A DNA stretch of 41,746 nucleotides from a bacterium (GTDB taxonomy: Archaea; Nanobdellota; Nanobdellia; SCGC-AAA011-G17; GW2011-AR17). A program made the translations under genes and the position numbers. Location of the stretch: contig JAUYPF010000008.1 of NCBI GenBank assembly GCA_030697685.1, positions 1-41,746 of the forward strand. The letters are read 5' to 3'. The notes beneath the pieces are model-generated. The model did not search any database and was not told the origin of the DNA. It worked only from the letters and a program-made list of their open reading frames with translations. Every line of letters begins with the position of its first letter. Position 1 is the stretch's first letter. This document shows positions 31,626-38,514 of the stretch, in pieces.

Positions 31626-34238
31626 CTATCGAGAGCTTTTCAAAGCAATCTTCGCCTTGACCATCTGGTGCATTCTCTGCAAAAACTGCTGCCTGTCTTC
31701 CATGCGCAAAATATCAGAGTATCCCTGCATAACAAGATTCAAAGCAAAAGGGCTAGGAATAAAAGTATGTATTTCTTCAATCTTAATCTTCTTCTCTTCA
31801 ATACTTTGCAATACTTCTAAAGCAGAATCATAATCCATGAGATCTTCAAGCACTTCTCTTCGTGTTTCTCGCAGGATAAAGAAATTTTCAGAGATTCTTC
31901 GCACTGCATTAAGAAGAATCATAGAACTCACTTGTTGTCTTCCTACTCTCCTTTTTATTCCACCATACGTTCGTAAAATCATCAACGCTCGTCCAGCACA
32001 GTGCCTAAATCTTCGCTTGAGAATCTCAGATTTATCTACTGCAAGCTCTAATACTTTTCGCAGCTCTTTACTTTTCAGCATAGAGAATGCCTTAGAAACA
32101 TTCACATTTCGATCATACGAAATATAAAATCCATTATCACTAATACCTAATTCAACATCTTTATGCTGTGCGCGAGAAATCGCAAAAGCAACAGCACGAG
32201 AAAGCACATCATTCACTCGCCTTCCATAGAGTGCATGGAACACAACATAATTCTTCATATTTTCATCACGGTAATGCTCAATCAATAATTTTTTAGAACT
32301 AGGCATGCCAATATAATCATATTGATCCTTACAATAATTATACAATGCATCCGCAGCAACTTTATCCACATAAAGATACTCATGAATAAAATGGAGAACT
32401 TCTTTTTTGTCTTTCTTTTTCTTGAACTGATTTTCAATAAGCTCTCGAAAGTTTCCAATACCATTCGCAAGATCATATGATAATGGTAGTCGATCAGAAT
32501 ACCACGATGGTACGGTTGGTTTTTTTCCAGGCATAGGAATAACTTGTGCCACCATCCCTCGTGCAAAACTAAATTGATAAGTATTTCCTCCTAAAACAAA
32601 GATATCCCCTCTGTCCAGTTTTTCAAGGAAAGCCTCATCAATCATTCCAATCTTATTTCCTCGTTGGTCTTTGACAAGAACTCCTTGATGATCTGGAATA
32701 GTTCCAATGTTTGTCATATAAATAACTCTAGACATACGCCCTTTCTTTCCGACTTTTCCCTCTTCCTTATTCCACCAAATACGTGCATAAATATACCTCT
32801 CTTCAAGAGAAATAAAATTCCCAGCAAGATAATCAAGCACTTCTTCAAAATCTTTTTTTGTAAGATCTCGATAGCAATAGGAGCTCTTCACAACAGTATA
32901 CATCTCTTTAACATCCCACACTCCTTCAAGCGCCATTCCAAAAAGTTGCTGTGCAAGAACATCAAGACAATTCGTAGGGATATGAATTCTATCTATCTTT
33001 TTTTCTTTTGCAAACTTTAACATGACTGCACATTCAACAAGATCATCTCTGTCCTGCACGAGAATTTTTCCTTTAGTAATACCACTAAGCTGGTGGTTTG
33101 ACCGCCCTATTCTCTGAAGCAATCGAGAAACAGACTTAGGGCTTCCTAAACAGATGACAAGATCAATAGATCCTATATCCAATCCTAACTCTAAACTTGT
33201 TGAAGTCGCAACACAACGTAGTTTTCCTGCACGCAAATCATTTTCTAATTTTAGTCGATGTTCTTTAGAAAGAGATCCATGGTGTGCTCCAATCAAATCT
33301 GTTTTTTCTTTTGTTTCTTCATCCAATGCTACATACTTATGTGGGAACTTTTCTTTGAGGTGGTGTACAACTCTCTCAGTAGCTGCTCTTGTATTGGTAA
33401 AAATCAAAGTAGTTTTATGTTCTTGAATAAGCTGATCTAAAAGATTATAAGTTGCTTTTTCAATCTCTGAATAACTTTCATTCACAAAATCTTCTACTGG
33501 GGAAATAACTTGAATATCATTTTTTTTCAAATATTGTACATCTATGATTTTACAATCTCTCTCATTTCCAACAAGATACTGTGCGACAGTTTCTAATGGA
33601 TAAACAGTGGCGGATAAACCAATTCGGCACATTCCAGGAGATAATCTTTGTAATCTCTCTAAGCTCAGAGAAAGGTGTACTCCCCTTTTACTATCACCAA
33701 TTGCATGAATTTCATCAGAAATAATCCACTCTACCTGCTTCAGATGTTCACAGAACTTTATCGAAGAAAGAAGAAGTGCTAATGTCTCAGGAGTTGTGAT
33801 AAGAATATGCGGAACTTTTTTAAGCATTTTTTGTTTTTCCGTGGGAGTTGTATCTCCTGTTCGAACAGCAACACGAATACCAAATTTTTTCCCTGCAATT
33901 TTTTCCATTTCTTCTAGTGGCCCTAAAAGATTTTTTTCAATGTCATTATTGAGTGCTTTGAGCGGCGAAATATAGACTGCATAGATTTTCTCTTGAAGAA
34001 TTCCTTTTTCAGAACAGTCAACAAGTGCATTAAGAATGGATATAAATGCTGTGAGAGTTTTTGTTGCTCCTGTGGGAGCCGACACAAGAATATTATTTCG
34101 TGCATGAACTTCACTGACTCCATACAATTGTGGGAGTGAGAACTCTTGAAATCGTGAAAAGAACCATTGCTTCACAATAGGATGCAAAAGCCCTTCAACA
34201 TCTTTTTTAGTATCTGCTTTTTCTTTAAATGTAATCAT
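31626..34238 (-). CDS. lhr: Lhr-type SF2 DNA/RNA helicase
   Basis: The 870-residue protein has Lhr order: RecA1, RecA2 with winged helix, then the Lhr C-terminal domain. Walker A is SAPTGATKT (about 53-61), where the usual GSGKT or GTGKT reads GATKT. Motif II is DEIH (175-178), LSATVYPLE follows, then TSLELGLDIGSIDLVICLGSP and QRIGRSNH (375-382). Residues about 500-560 (YMTNIGTIPDHQGVLV) and 650-700 show the Lhr-core region. It would unwind nucleic acid 3' to 5' in repair. It shares the COG1407 phosphoesterase neighbourhood. The deviation in Walker A keeps the Lys and Thr. Confidence 0.88.
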   Translation of the reverse strand: MITFKEKADTKKDVEGLLHPIVKQWFFSRFQEFSLPQLYGVSEVHARNNILVSAPTGATKTLTAFISILNALVDCSEKGILQEKIYAVYISPLKALNNDIEKNLLGPLEEMEKIAGKKFGIRVAVRTGDTTPTEKQKMLKKVPHILITTPETLALLLSSIKFCEHLKQVEWIISDEIHAIGDSKRGVHLSLSLERLQRLSPGMCRIGLSATVYPLETVAQYLVGNERDCKIIDVQYLKKNDIQVISPVEDFVNESYSEIEKATYNLLDQLIQEHKTTLIFTNTRAATERVVHHLKEKFPHKYVALDEETKEKTDLIGAHHGSLSKEHRLKLENDLRAGKLRCVATSTSLELGLDIGSIDLVICLGSPKSVSRLLQRIGRSNHQLSGITKGKILVQDRDDLVECAVMLKFAKEKKIDRIHIPTNCLDVLAQQLFGMALEGVWDVKEMYTVVKSSYCYRDLTKKDFEEVLDYLAGNFISLEERYIYARIWWNKEEGKVGKKGRMSRVIYMTNIGTIPDHQGVLVKDQRGNKIGMIDEAFLEKLDRGDIFVLGGNTYQFSFARGMVAQVIPMPGKKPTVPSWYSDRLPLSYDLANGIGNFRELIENQFKKKKDKKEVLHFIHEYLYVDKVAADALYNYCKDQYDYIGMPSSKKLLIEHYRDENMKNYVVFHALYGRRVNDVLSRAVAFAISRAQHKDVELGISDNGFYISYDRNVNVSKAFSMLKSKELRKVLELAVDKSEILKRRFRHCAGRALMILRTYGGIKRRVGRQQVSSMILLNAVRRISENFFILRETRREVLEDLMDYDSALEVLQSIEEKKIKIEEIHTFIPSPFALNLVMQGYSDILRMEDRQQFLQRMHQMVKAKIALKSSR

Positions 34239-34284
34239 TTTATTATATCTCAGAACCCCTTCTTTTTAAGGCTCACGCGTCCAT

Positions 34285-34328
34285 GCCTTGTCCAAATGGA
34301 TGCTCCAATATATACCTTATAAAGCTTT
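34285..34328 (-). promoter_or_regulatory. Promoter and leader of lhr
   Basis: Two minus-strand TATA-like strings, TTTATAAGG (34316-34324) and TATATATTGG (about 34304-34313), put initiation near 34285-34295. That leaves a leader of about 50 bases before ATG 34238, in contrast to the leaderless genes around. Just downstream is a rare GC-rich stretch (ACGCGT inside GGC...GCC on 34270-34287) that could form structure. Confidence 0.4.
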
Positions 34329-34398
34329 GCTAAGTCCCCTTGAGAGGAGAGTTTTTTTTAACCAAAATCTTATAAATAATTGAAGGGAAAAATAAACG

Positions 34399-34650
34399 AT
34401 GAGAATTAACGAAATTGTAGCAAAAGCATCTGAATCAAATGGTTTAGTGGGAAAGACTCTTTTTGGTTTAATTATTGGCTCTGAATATGGGGTTAATGTG
34501 AAAGATACAATTTTTACAGGCACATTTTATGGAATTGAAGACAGAAAATTAATTTTAAGATCAGGAACACAAAGAACAGAGACAACAATTACCTCTTATG
34601 AAAGAGCTGAAATATCTTTGGGTTCAAGACCTAAGTTTTACCCTCTTTAA
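34399..34650 (+). CDS. Small beta-rich protein, possibly Sm-like
   Basis: The 83-residue protein has short beta strands: YGVNVKDTIFTGTFYGIEDRKLILRSG, then TTITSYERAEISLG. The pattern (V, TGTFYGIE, LIL, then a final strand) recalls an LSm fold, but the match is loose. CTTATAAATAAT is centred about 25 bases before ATG 34399, supporting a real leaderless gene; the minus-strand ORF here is a shadow. It ends four bases inside the convergent NTase gene. Confidence 0.5.
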   Translation: MRINEIVAKASESNGLVGKTLFGLIIGSEYGVNVKDTIFTGTFYGIEDRKLILRSGTQRTETTITSYERAEISLGSRPKFYPL

Positions 34651-35303
34651 TTCTTTTTCTTCAATGCAGAATACAAACGATCAAAGTATTCTTTTTTCAA
34701 GAAAGTATTTTTTTTCAAGTTTTCAAGAGTCTCTTCTAAATCAAGCACAGCCCAGTCATTTCCCTGTGTATGCTGATAGATAGCCTCATCAATAATAGCC
34801 TCCCAATTGAGTTTTTTTTCTTTTTCTACAATAATCTTAATATCCTCAAAATCCTTATCTCTATGGGTAATCCCTTTTAAAAAAAGAATATCCTCTTTTC
34901 CTAGAACATAAACAGTAAGAGTATATTTTTCAGATTTAAAATCATACCTCCCCCAAACTCGTTCCTTCATGCCATTGCTAAAAACAGTACGAAACACATT
35001 CCCTACAAAAAGATCAAATCGTTCATCACCTCGAGTATACATTTCAGGCTTTTTGGGATCCTTTTCTAAACGCTCAGGATAAATTGTTTTTAAGCTCATC
35101 TTTTGATAGTTCAAAGAAGTAATTGCATCAACAAATATTTTTTTATCTTGAATATTTTCAAAGAGAATATCAATGTCTTTTGTTGCAGCCTTATAACCAT
35201 AGTACATCATCGCATTTCCTCCAAATGCATAACACTGAACATCTTTCTTTAAATTTCGTGCAATCAATTGGAAGAGTGCATCTTGATCATCCTTCGTAAT
35301 CAT
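34647..35303 (-). CDS. DUF6036/AbiEii-like nucleotidyltransferase
   Basis: The 218-residue protein has a nucleotidyltransferase signature: YAFGGNAMMYYGYKAATKDIDILFE (GG...DID, about 26-50). RFDLFVG supplies a third acidic position. A helical C-terminal domain follows (about 140-218). It is the downstream member of a pair with a winged-helix gene, overlapping by four bases, as in AbiEi/AbiEii-like type IV toxin-antitoxin modules. AbiEii toxins transfer nucleotides to RNA or inhibit translation. The toxin role here is inferred from layout. Confidence 0.65.
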   Translation of the reverse strand: MITKDDQDALFQLIARNLKKDVQCYAFGGNAMMYYGYKAATKDIDILFENIQDKKIFVDAITSLNYQKMSLKTIYPERLEKDPKKPEMYTRGDERFDLFVGNVFRTVFSNGMKERVWGRYDFKSEKYTLTVYVLGKEDILFLKGITHRDKDFEDIKIIVEKEKKLNWEAIIDEAIYQHTQGNDWAVLDLEETLENLKKNTFLKKEYFDRLYSALKKKN

Positions 35304-35923
35304 TGCATATCCTCCAGATCAGCTTTTGCTAAGGGTATGATCACATGCCATTTTTTTTGGATCTTTAAAAGTCTCTCATCGTTTGTTTGTAAGTGGGGGA
35401 GTATGACAATATATTTTTTCTTTTTTTTTCGAAGAAGACTATTATAGATATTTTCTGGCATCCTTCGTGTTCGAAGAACGACTCGTGCGGTATCATAAAG
35501 AGCCCCTATAACTGGTTCAAAGTGTTTTTCTTTTGCAAGTGCATGCAATCTCTTCCAGTTTGTAATATGGCCAAAGAGCCAGAGACTAGATTGGAGAAGA
35601 CGAAAGTCTTTTTCTTGAAGTGCATCAATAAGAGCATTTTCTGGTCCATATTTCCCATGAACAACATGAACAAAAGATGGTCGAAGCTTTATTTTAGAGT
35701 AGTGGTTAATAAGAGTAAACATCCCATTTTCCTGAGGGATAACTTTTTGTGAGATTTTATATATCCTCTTTTGTTTTCCCCCTCCCATTGTTTGTATATA
35801 CCCTTCTTTTTTGAGTTTACTAAGTGTATTCAAAACAGAGCCTCTACGAAGATGAAAATCCTCTACGAGAGTATCCAAGGTCTGTAGTCCTTCTGCTTTT
35901 CTTAAAAATTCTTCTTTATTCAT
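35300..35923 (-). CDS. AbiEi-like winged-helix antitoxin/regulator
   Basis: ATG 35923 (MNKEEFLRK) is preferred over 35941; a symmetric TATA is centred 27 bases upstream. The 207-residue protein has an N-terminal winged helix (LDTLVEDFHLRRGSVLNTLSKLKKEGYIQTMGGGKQKRIYKIS) and a C-terminal domain of unknown fold (about 70-207). The four-base overlap with the NTase gene and the HTH-first order match AbiEi antitoxins, which bind their own promoter. The C-terminal sequence is not close to classic AbiEi, so the pairing rests on context. Confidence 0.6.
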   Translation of the reverse strand: MNKEEFLRKAEGLQTLDTLVEDFHLRRGSVLNTLSKLKKEGYIQTMGGGKQKRIYKISQKVIPQENGMFTLINHYSKIKLRPSFVHVVHGKYGPENALIDALQEKDFRLLQSSLWLFGHITNWKRLHALAKEKHFEPVIGALYDTARVVLRTRRMPENIYNSLLRKKKKKYIVILPHLQTNDERLLKIQKKWHVIIPLAKADLEDMQ

Positions 35924-35945
35924 ACAAGTTATGTATATCAACTAA

Positions 35946-35953
35946 TATATAAA
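35946..35953. promoter_or_regulatory. Bidirectional TATA element for the AbiE-like pair and the 35978 ORF
   Basis: TATATAAA is centred 27 bases from ATG 35923 on the minus strand and 28 bases from GTG 35978 on the plus strand. Confidence 0.45.
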
Positions 35954-35977
35954 CTTTCCTATCTATCTGTGATGTAA

Positions 35978-36238
35978 GTGGGCTATATAAAGATGTATAA
36001 GAAAAAAATGATGAAATATATGAATTTCTTGAAGGCTGGCTTGCATATGCCTCTCATGCAAATACGAAAAAGGATTACAGACACATTTGAAAAACAATGC
36101 AATGAAGTAGGAACAAAAGAAGTAAATAGACTATTAAAATTTAATGTTCCAACGCCTTCATACCATAGTTTAGGAAGAAAGAATCTCTATCTCAAAGAAA
36201 TTTTGAGAGGCATTTCAGGAGTTATGATTCTACAATGA
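35978..36238 (+). CDS. Possible small basic protein, unknown
   Basis: The ORF of 86 residues from GTG 35978 (or ATG 35993) gives a basic, Met-rich start (MYKKKMMKYMNFLK) and a middle helical segment. It has no recognized motif, and could be noise. In its favour, a symmetric TATA fits GTG 35978, and it fills the space between the AbiE-like pair and the winged-helix cassette. It overlaps the convergent gene at 36222 by 17 bases. Confidence 0.35.
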   Translation: MGYIKMYKKKMMKYMNFLKAGLHMPLMQIRKRITDTFEKQCNEVGTKEVNRLLKFNVPTPSYHSLGRKNLYLKEILRGISGVMILQ

Positions 36239-36548
36239 GTTCTTTCCGACTCGTTAGAAGCATTGCCTGTCGTATTAATGTTGATTCTAGTTCTAAGATC
36301 TTCTTGGTAATAGGACTCTCAGTGTTCAAAGTATAAAGTTTAGCCCTACCAATGCTTCTCGTTACTTTAACTATCATATATTTTTCAAGCTCTGGCCAGT
36401 AGTTGAACAGTGATGCTTTCGATATCCTTGCACCAGCAGCAATGTCTTTCTTCATGAAGTCCATTCCTTTATTGTCTACAAAGAAATCGAGAATCCTAAA
36501 TAATGGTGTTTCTCCAGTAAGCCCTAGTAATAATGATTTCTCATCCAT
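36222..36548 (-). CDS. Small winged-helix regulator, cassette 2 member A
   Basis: From ATG 36548 (MDEKSLLLG) it has 108 residues; the track start at 36590 would read through the promoter. PLFRILDFFVDNKGMDFMKKDIAAGARISKASLFNYWPELEKYMIV and the wing RSIGRAKLYTLNTESPITKKI align with the 11483 protein. As in cassette 1, it is divergent from a member-B gene. TATATAAAT is centred 26 bases before ATG 36548 on the minus strand, so the message would be leaderless. Regulation of the shared promoter is inferred. Confidence 0.7.
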   Translation of the reverse strand: MDEKSLLLGLTGETPLFRILDFFVDNKGMDFMKKDIAAGARISKASLFNYWPELEKYMIVKVTRSIGRAKLYTLNTESPITKKILELESTLIRQAMLLTSRKELIVES

Positions 36549-36609
36549 ACAGATACAATGGGGGAAAGGTATATAAATCTTGCCTTTCAAAGTCTATTAT
36601 GGTAGACCT
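36549..36609. promoter_or_regulatory. Shared control region of divergent winged-helix cassette 2
   Basis: TATATAAAT (36570-36578) is centred 26 bases from ATG 36548 (minus). On the plus side it points to initiation near 36600. GAAAGG and CCTTTC flank the element with a 13-base spacing (36564-36588). GTCTA and TAGAC form another inverted repeat (36592-36607). A leaderless four-codon reading frame ATG GTA GAC CTA TGA begins at 36599 and ends overlapping the member-B start at 36610. Confidence 0.5.
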
Positions 36610-36882
36610 ATGAGCTGGACTGATAATGAGATTAAGGGAAAAATACTGCACAAACTATCGCGTTTTGGAAAATTTGAACATAGCCACACAGCAATTGAGC
36701 ATCTGCAGAAAGGTTTTCCAAAAGATATGATTGGTAGAGTGAAAACTATGACTCAAAATCTAAAGAAGGAAGGAATTCTCAAGACCAAACCCACAAATTA
36801 TGGGGAGCATATTTCAATCAATGTGGAGATGATGGAAAAGATCATGGAATATATTGATATATTCTTAAAACACAAAGAGTAA
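36610..36882 (+). CDS. Small winged-helix protein, cassette 2 member B
   Basis: ATG 36610 gives 90 residues (MSWTDNEIKGKIL) and aligns with the 11380 protein from its first residues; the TTG at 36580 in the track is not needed. HSHTAIEHLQKGFPKDM, LKKEGILKTKPTNYGEHISIN are shared with the paralog. It forms the second divergent pair. The start overlaps the stop of a tiny upstream frame, which may allow coupled translation. The family is not characterized as far as I know. Confidence 0.65.
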   Translation: MSWTDNEIKGKILHKLSRFGKFEHSHTAIEHLQKGFPKDMIGRVKTMTQNLKKEGILKTKPTNYGEHISINVEMMEKIMEYIDIFLKHKE

Positions 36883-36983
36883 TATTAGACACAAGGTATC
36901 AATAATAAAATGACCTTTCTCCTGATGAATATATCCCAGAGAAAAAAGACTCAAGCAAATATTCCAGTGCCACAGCTGCTTCT

Positions 36984-37058
36984 CTAACTCTCCAAAGCCT
37001 TCATCACAATCGTCGCATACGCACCTTTGGGCAAATAAAAAGAAACTTCTTGTACTAT
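36984..37058 (-). pseudogene. Remnant resembling the C-terminus of a TruD pseudouridine synthase gene
   Basis: One minus-strand frame reads IVQEVSFYLPKGAYATIVM, then KALES and a stop. This fits the closing motif of archaeal TruD (LPKGSYATVVLREL), as I remember the family. Upstream in the same frame is a TGA, so only 24 codons remain. There is no start codon in a sensible place and no rest of the gene. Downstream the minus strand also has an open frame without start, possibly more decayed coding. It sits between cassette 2 and the HEPN-MNT pair, so an insertion or deletion probably removed the gene. The motif match is strong for its length but unproven. Confidence 0.45.
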
Positions 37059-37116
37059 TCATAAACTAAAAAAGATTATGGAAGGAAGATGAAATTTGAC
37101 GGTGAGAAACAAAAGT

Positions 37117-37149
37117 CTTATATACTATTAGTAGTATAATTATATACTA
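37117..37149 (+). promoter_or_regulatory. Promoter and three-heptamer operator of the HTH-MNT/HEPN operon
   Basis: CTTATATAC (37117-37125) is the likely TATA box about 30 bases before ATG 37152. Three heptamers overlie it: TATACTA 37121-37127, TAGTATA 37132-37138 (inverted) and TATACTA 37143-37149. Their starts are 11 bases apart, one helical turn. This phased set covers the TATA box through to the initiation site, a typical arrangement for autorepression by the HTH of the first gene. Confidence 0.55.
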
Positions 37150-37151
37150 AA

Positions 37152-37742
37152 ATGCTAACAAAGACGCAAAAAGACATACTTTGCCTCCTGCTAAACAATA
37201 AAGAAAAGAACTGGAGTATGCTTTCTCTTGCAAAGCAGCTTAAAAAATCTTATGCACTTACCTACAACAATATAAAAAATTTGGAAGAAAAAGAAATTGT
37301 TAGAAAAGAAAGTATAGCCCCTTCACAAATCATAAAAATTCATGAATACATTCCAAATAATATTCTTTTTGAAATAGAGCTAGAAAGAAGAGAAAGATTC
37401 CTAAAAAAATACTCTTGGATGAAAGTTTTCCTATCAGAACTAGTTAAGAATGCAGATCACCCCTTCTTTATACTCCTTCTTTTTGGATCCTATGCAAAGG
37501 GTGAAGAAAAAAAACAATCTGACATAGATCTCCTCCTAATCACAAAAACAAAAAATGACAATCTAGAAAAAACACTAAGCCAGGAATATACAAAAGGAAG
37601 AAAAAGCATTATTCATATTGACGAAAAAGACTGGAAAGAAATGCGTAGAAATACAAAAGAATTCAATATAGGCAATGAAGCAGAGAGGCAGCATATTATT
37701 TTGTATGGCATAGAACTATTTTTTCAGCTGGAGCAGCAATGA
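37152..37742 (+). CDS. HTH-MNT nucleotidyltransferase, likely antitoxin
   Basis: The 196-residue protein has an N-terminal winged helix (about 1-60: LAKQLKKSYALTYNNIKNLEEKEIV) and a minimal nucleotidyltransferase domain: LLLFGSYAKGEEKKQSDIDLLLI (about 108-128), with GSxxxG and DID. The MNT antitoxin of HEPN/MNT systems modifies its HEPN partner, in known cases by AMPylation of a Tyr near the HEPN site. It overlaps the HEPN gene by four bases (ATGA). The HTH probably represses the operon through the phased heptamers. Confidence 0.8.
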   Translation: MLTKTQKDILCLLLNNKEKNWSMLSLAKQLKKSYALTYNNIKNLEEKEIVRKESIAPSQIIKIHEYIPNNILFEIELERRERFLKKYSWMKVFLSELVKNADHPFFILLLFGSYAKGEEKKQSDIDLLLITKTKNDNLEKTLSQEYTKGRKSIIHIDEKDWKEMRRNTKEFNIGNEAERQHIILYGIELFFQLEQQ

Positions 37743-38356
37743 ACGAAAAAAGAATAAAGGAGGCAGAAACAAGAGTAAAAGAACTATGGGAAACAAATCT
37801 CATCAAAAGACTAAAAGAACCAGAGAATTTTCAACTGAAAAAATTCTATGAAATGAAAGCAAAACAAAGACTGCGCACTGCAAAAGTGATCTTCAAGCTA
37901 TCTCAATCGGAAACAGAAAAAGAGAAAAATAAACTTCCAAATGACTACAATGATTTTAGTGAAGTCTTTGCTACATCATATTATGCAATGTATTATATGA
38001 CGCATGCCTATCTTGCACAAGAACCAAAAATCAAGCTCAAAGAAAACACCAGAGGCATCCATACTATTACTCTTTTTCTCATATTGTACTATCTTGTGAA
38101 AACAAACAAGCTCGCAAAACATCTCTACGAAGCCTATGTAAAAAGCCTAGAAACAACTGCAGAAATACAAAAGCTTTCACTAGAATATTTTAAAAAGCAA
38201 GCTATAGAATTTGCAGAAGACTATGAAACAAGCAAGACTGCAAGAGAGGATTTTACCTACAAAACCACAGCAAGAGCGGAAGCCTTCCATGCAGAACAAG
38301 CAGTTAAAACTGCAGAAGAATTCATAAACACGATACAACAGCTTCTCCAAAAATAA
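37739..38356 (+). CDS. HEPN-domain protein, likely toxin
   Basis: The 205-residue all-helical protein has the typical HEPN helix ATSYYAMYYMTHAYLAQEP (about 81-99) and an R-x4-H candidate site RAEAFH (179-184) near the end. HEPN toxins are metal-independent RNases. A lone HIS-type site RGIH (about 108-111) is a less likely alternative. Overlap with the MNT gene places it in a type VII-like HEPN-MNT toxin-antitoxin pair. Tyr residues in SYYAMYY would be possible sites for MNT modification. Confidence 0.7.
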   Translation: MNEKRIKEAETRVKELWETNLIKRLKEPENFQLKKFYEMKAKQRLRTAKVIFKLSQSETEKEKNKLPNDYNDFSEVFATSYYAMYYMTHAYLAQEPKIKLKENTRGIHTITLFLILYYLVKTNKLAKHLYEAYVKSLETTAEIQKLSLEYFKKQAIEFAEDYETSKTAREDFTYKTTARAEAFHAEQAVKTAEEFINTIQQLLQK

Positions 38357-38467
38357 GACTTGAGAGTATAGATAATTTTTAACTCTTCAAAAATTTGAAA
38401 ATTAATTCTAAAAATGAAAATTATTTCATTGTTAAATTTTTTCTAACAATAAAAGGATATAGAAACC

Positions 38468-38508
38468 TTTATAAAATAATTCCTCTTAAGAGGAAAGAGA
38501 AAAGAGGT
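38468..38508 (+). promoter_or_regulatory. Promoter with a 16-base palindrome upstream of the 38515 gene
   Basis: TTTATAAAA (38468-38476) is the TATA box. TTCCTCTTAAGAGGAA (38480-38495) is a perfect palindrome between the TATA box and the expected initiation site near 38500. AGAGG (about 38503-38507) gives a Shine-Dalgarno site before ATG 38515. A regulator bound to the palindrome would block initiation. Confidence 0.55.
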
Positions 38509-38514
38509 TGATGA

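Noticed and set aside
34317-34523. 68-residue minus-strand ORF
   Set aside because: It is antisense to the 34399 gene, which has a leaderless TATA promoter and a sensible beta-rich product.
36865-37062. 65-residue minus-strand ORF
   Set aside because: It overlaps the end of member B and reads the TruD-like remnant in a different frame; its composition (Cys- and Phe-rich, no domain) looks like noise.
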